64,000 nucleotides of DNA, taken from assembly GCF_018343535.1 (NCBI RefSeq), contig NZ_JAGYPF010000003.1:670580-734579 (forward strand). The letters run 5' to 3'. Within the stretch, counting starts at the first letter, position 1. The number at the start of each line of letters is the position of its first letter. Position numbers and translations under genes: made by a program. The DNA comes from Neobacillus rhizophilus (GTDB taxonomy: Bacteria; Bacillota; Bacilli; Bacillales; Cytobacillaceae). Positions 61,812-64,000 of the stretch are shown here, one piece after another. The notes under the pieces were generated by a model. The model saw only the letters and a list, made by a program, of their open reading frames with translations, had not been told where the DNA came from and did not search any database.

Positions 61812-62966
61812 TTAAACCGCACCATTTATAACATTCCGCAGCCTTGGCTGATGAATTGCCTCAAAGTTCGGGACCATTTGCTGCATGTAGACAGCTGATA
61901 ATTTTTCTTTCGCATCGACCATTAGCCATGTACCGGCCCTACCCATCCAGCCAAATTCGCCTAACGAGCTATTGCTGCCCCCGGCGGCTGGATTGATCAT
62001 CGTGCGAACACCAAGGCCATATCCATAACCTTTTAAAGCATCCCAATTATAATACCTCAAAAGTTCTGGTGATAGATGGTTGGTAGTCATGAGCTCAATG
62101 GTTTTCCGCCCTAAAATGCGAACACCATCCATCTCTCCTCCATTCGCCAGCATATGTCCGAAGCGGCTATAGTCTTCTAGCGTAGACAGAAGTCCCCCGC
62201 CGCCGCTTTCAATAAGAGTACCCGGCTGGTAGCGTGCATCCATGCTGGTATTTTTTATTAACGGGCCTTCTTCGTTACGGTCATATAAGCTGCAAAGCCG
62301 GTGCTTCTTCTCTTCAGGAATCTTGAAAAATGTATCCTTCATTCCAAGCGGGTCAAAGATTTCCTCCTTTAAAAATTGCCCAAAGGTTTTCCCGGCCAAC
62401 ACCTCGATCAATGCACCTAGAATATCATGGCTAAATCCGTAATGCCAACGTGTCCCCGGTTCAAATGCTAGCGGAATGGAAGCAAGAGTTTTTGACAAGT
62501 TACGTACGTTCCATTCCTGGCTTTCAGCTTCTGTCTCTAACCTCTTGGCCACCTGGCGTTCCGTTTCAAAGAGGTTTCCTGCGTATGTCAGCCCGGATGT
62601 CATCATAAATAAGTCTTTAAGGGTAATAGACCTTGCTGCAGGCACTATTTCAATCTCATTATCTTTGCCAGTTTGATAGACTTGAGGATTTTTAAATTCT
62701 GGCAGATACTCTTCAAGCGGATCATTTAGCAAGAAGAGGCCGCGCTCATATAACATTAAAGCAGCCACGCAGGTAATCACTTTTGAGTTTGAATAGATTC
62801 GATAAATGGTATCGGGTGCAATAGGCTTTTTTGTTTCCAGGTCCGCATAGCCGACATAATCTTCAAAAACAACTTCCCCTTTATGCATGACCGATAAAGC
62901 ACAGCCTGCAGGACCGTTTTCTACAAATCTCTTTAATAACGGGCTTAGTCTATGTAACGATTCCAA
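61812..62966 (-). CDS. Serine hydrolase, beta-lactamase/class C family (384 aa)
   Basis: Penicillin-binding-protein fold esterase/peptidase. Catalytic SxxK is IYSNSKV (about residues 57-63), the second motif is HYGFS (Tyr about 175), and the third region is WMGRAGTW. No signal peptide, so it acts in the cytosol; such enzymes are often EstB/LovD-like esterases and not true beta-lactamases. TTG start after GGAGAGG. Stands alone between repeat-like hairpins. Confidence 0.85.
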   Translation of the reverse strand: MESLHRLSPLLKRFVENGPAGCALSVMHKGEVVFEDYVGYADLETKKPIAPDTIYRIYSNSKVITCVAALMLYERGLFLLNDPLEEYLPEFKNPQVYQTGKDNEIEIVPAARSITLKDLFMMTSGLTYAGNLFETERQVAKRLETEAESQEWNVRNLSKTLASIPLAFEPGTRWHYGFSHDILGALIEVLAGKTFGQFLKEEIFDPLGMKDTFFKIPEEKKHRLCSLYDRNEEGPLIKNTSMDARYQPGTLIESGGGGLLSTLEDYSRFGHMLANGGEMDGVRILGRKTIELMTTNHLSPELLRYYNWDALKGYGYGLGVRTMINPAAGGSNSSLGEFGWMGRAGTWLMVDAKEKLSAVYMQQMVPNFEAIHQPRLRNVINGAV

Positions 62967-63591
62967 CTGCTTCCTCTCCTTTTTGAAGCGTTTTCAATAT
63001 TCATTATAGTATAATTTTGGTAAAATCATAATGATTAACATTTCTCAATTACTTGTTTCCTATTCTTCTATAAGTTTGTCTCTTCAAGAAAACCCTCTTT
63101 TTCAAGCATAAATAGAGTGCGTGTCACAGCCCGAAATATGCGGAAGAGCAAACAACCAATTGGTAGTAATTGGCACTCTCTTCACTTTCTAGAAGTAATA
63201 CCTTACTACCTTATTAGATGTCTGTCCACCCTCTGAATCCCGAATAATCTCAAACCGGTATACACCCAATGATTCCATTGCTTTGCAGACTGTGGGCAAA
63301 TACGGGTTCGGCCCAATAACGAATCGACCTTTTGCCGTTACTCAAAGACGCTTTTACTAGCAGAGGATACTGAATGTCGAAGGTCTGTTTCGAATATTCC
63401 TCTGTTTGCAATTTCTGCCTGAGCGATTAATTAATCCAGAGATGTCGTTCCCTTATAAAAATTTCCATGGTTGGCCATATTATGGTTTCTCATAAATAAA
63501 AAAGTGCCTGCCATCAACCGAATATAGTCTAGTAGTACCGACAAATTACAGGTAGTGACTGGCACCTATTTAGAAGTGATCCAAAAAGTCT
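62967..63591. other. Gap with a gene remnant and REP-like hairpin
   Basis: Apart from the remnant at 63189-63340 it holds a GTGCGTGTCAC segment (63118-63128) and a GTGCCTG...TGGCAC inverted repeat (63507-63568). No intact gene. Confidence 0.45.
63189..63340 (-). pseudogene. C-terminal remnant of an unrecognised protein
   Basis: On the minus strand GRFVIGPNPYLPTVCKAMES, LGVYRFEIIRDSEGGQTSNK and VVRYYF end at TAG (63189-63191). The sequence is clearly protein-like, but upstream the frame meets a stop and no start with SD exists. A fragment of a lost gene. Confidence 0.4.
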
Positions 63592-63999
63592 CTAAATCAC
63601 ATGATTAAGATCCTCAGAAATTACTTGTTTATTATCCTTTAATTCTTGTAAATAAACAGGAATGTATGCGATAGCTCCTAGTAATCCCGTGCCAACAAGG
63701 AAGAGAAACCCGCTGGCAAAAGAACCTGTTGCATCTACTAAATAGCCGATAACTAACGGGACAATGGCAGCCCAAATATATCCCATCCCGTTAAATACCC
63801 CGCCAGCTGTAGCAATATTCCAACTATTCGCCACCCTCTGCAGTGCAGAATGCCCTACAAATGCACCAATGTACACAACTCCTGTTGCAAAAGAAAGTAG
63901 CGTAATAATGAGGGTGCTATTTTGAAATAATGTGACAACATACATCAAAGCAGAGGCAATGGTAAGAGCTGCAATTAATATCCAATTTCGATTTTTCAA
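63592..63999 (-). CDS. MFS transporter, C-terminal part (cut by window edge)
   Basis: The last ~135 residues of a major facilitator carrier: spans at about 5-25, 30-55, 70-95 and 95-118 in this fragment, with AFVGHSALQRVANSWNIATA and GGVFNGMGYIWAAIVPLVIG typical of helices 10-11, and a soluble tail. The gene continues past the right edge, so its start and substrate are not visible. The first Met here is internal. Confidence 0.75.
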   Translation of the reverse strand: MKNRNWILIAALTIASALMYVVTLFQNSTLIITLLSFATGVVYIGAFVGHSALQRVANSWNIATAGGVFNGMGYIWAAIVPLVIGYLVDATGSFASGFLFLVGTGLLGAIAYIPVYLQELKDNKQVISEDLNHVI

Positions 64000-64000
64000 A

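Noticed and set aside
61812-62966. Secreted beta-lactamase resistance gene
   Set aside because: No signal peptide, and the second motif is YGF and not YAN/SDN; an esterase-type serine hydrolase is more likely.

Overview
The window is AT-rich DNA with strong purine-rich Shine-Dalgarno sequences, many U-tract hairpin terminators, TTG/GTG starts and five tiny YjcZ-type sporulation proteins. Together with Rrf2, LysR, XRE and DUF1659/DUF2922/YvrJ families this points to a spore-forming member of the Bacillaceae; I cannot name the species from sequence alone. The left edge cuts through the 5' end of a group IIC intron.

Layout. 1-13.4 kb is loosely packed chromosome: an XRE regulator/membrane-protein pair behind a three-copy operator, a decayed two-gene membrane locus, a thioredoxin-reductase-like flavoprotein with an Rrf2 regulator, a LysR/EamA divergent pair, a membrane-anchored polysaccharide deacetylase, five yjcZ-like genes, and remnants of a GNAT enzyme, a serine recombinase and an IS110 transposase. 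13.6-18.9 kb is an efflux module (response regulator, histidine kinase, 1039-residue RND pump). 19.4-24.2 kb holds a NUDIX gene and an acetate-use block (broken isocitrate lyase, a second adenylate kinase, acetyl-CoA synthetase), followed by IS66 and other remnants.

25.9-34.9 kb is a compact catabolic cluster: iron-dependent alcohol dehydrogenase, alpha/beta hydrolase, Baeyer-Villiger monooxygenase, aldehyde dehydrogenase, MFS carrier and short-chain dehydrogenase in one direction, with a LuxR-type regulator divergent. The enzyme set matches each step of cyclic alcohol -> cyclic ketone -> lactone -> hydroxyacid -> oxoacid -> diacid (the cyclohexanol/cyclopentanol type route). 35-42.3 kb is again accessory: pseudogenes, DUF1659/DUF2922/YvrJ genes with a decayed second copy, a SurA-type lipoprotein, a second XRE/membrane pair with an amber stop, and a second NUDIX copy.

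42.5-60.1 kb is a defence island of nine genes and the most notable part of the window. It carries DISARM core-like proteins (DrmB, DrmA and two adjacent genes that may together stand for DrmE) but no recognisable phospholipase-D-type DrmC, one C5-cytosine methyltransferase, a Vsr endonuclease, and a second complete module made of a GHKL (MORC/MutL-like) ATPase, a Z1-domain ATPase, a DUF4420 PD-(D/E)XK nuclease and an AIPR protein. The single methyltransferase lies between the two modules and is transcriptionally isolated by terminators, so it could mark self DNA for both. The right end has two unplaced hypothetical genes, a serine hydrolase and a 3' portion of an MFS transporter.

Small dispersed repeats built around CCCGTTAGTT-like ends and variable hairpins are scattered through most intergenic gaps, and pseudogenes with single-base indels are unusually common; some could be assembly errors.
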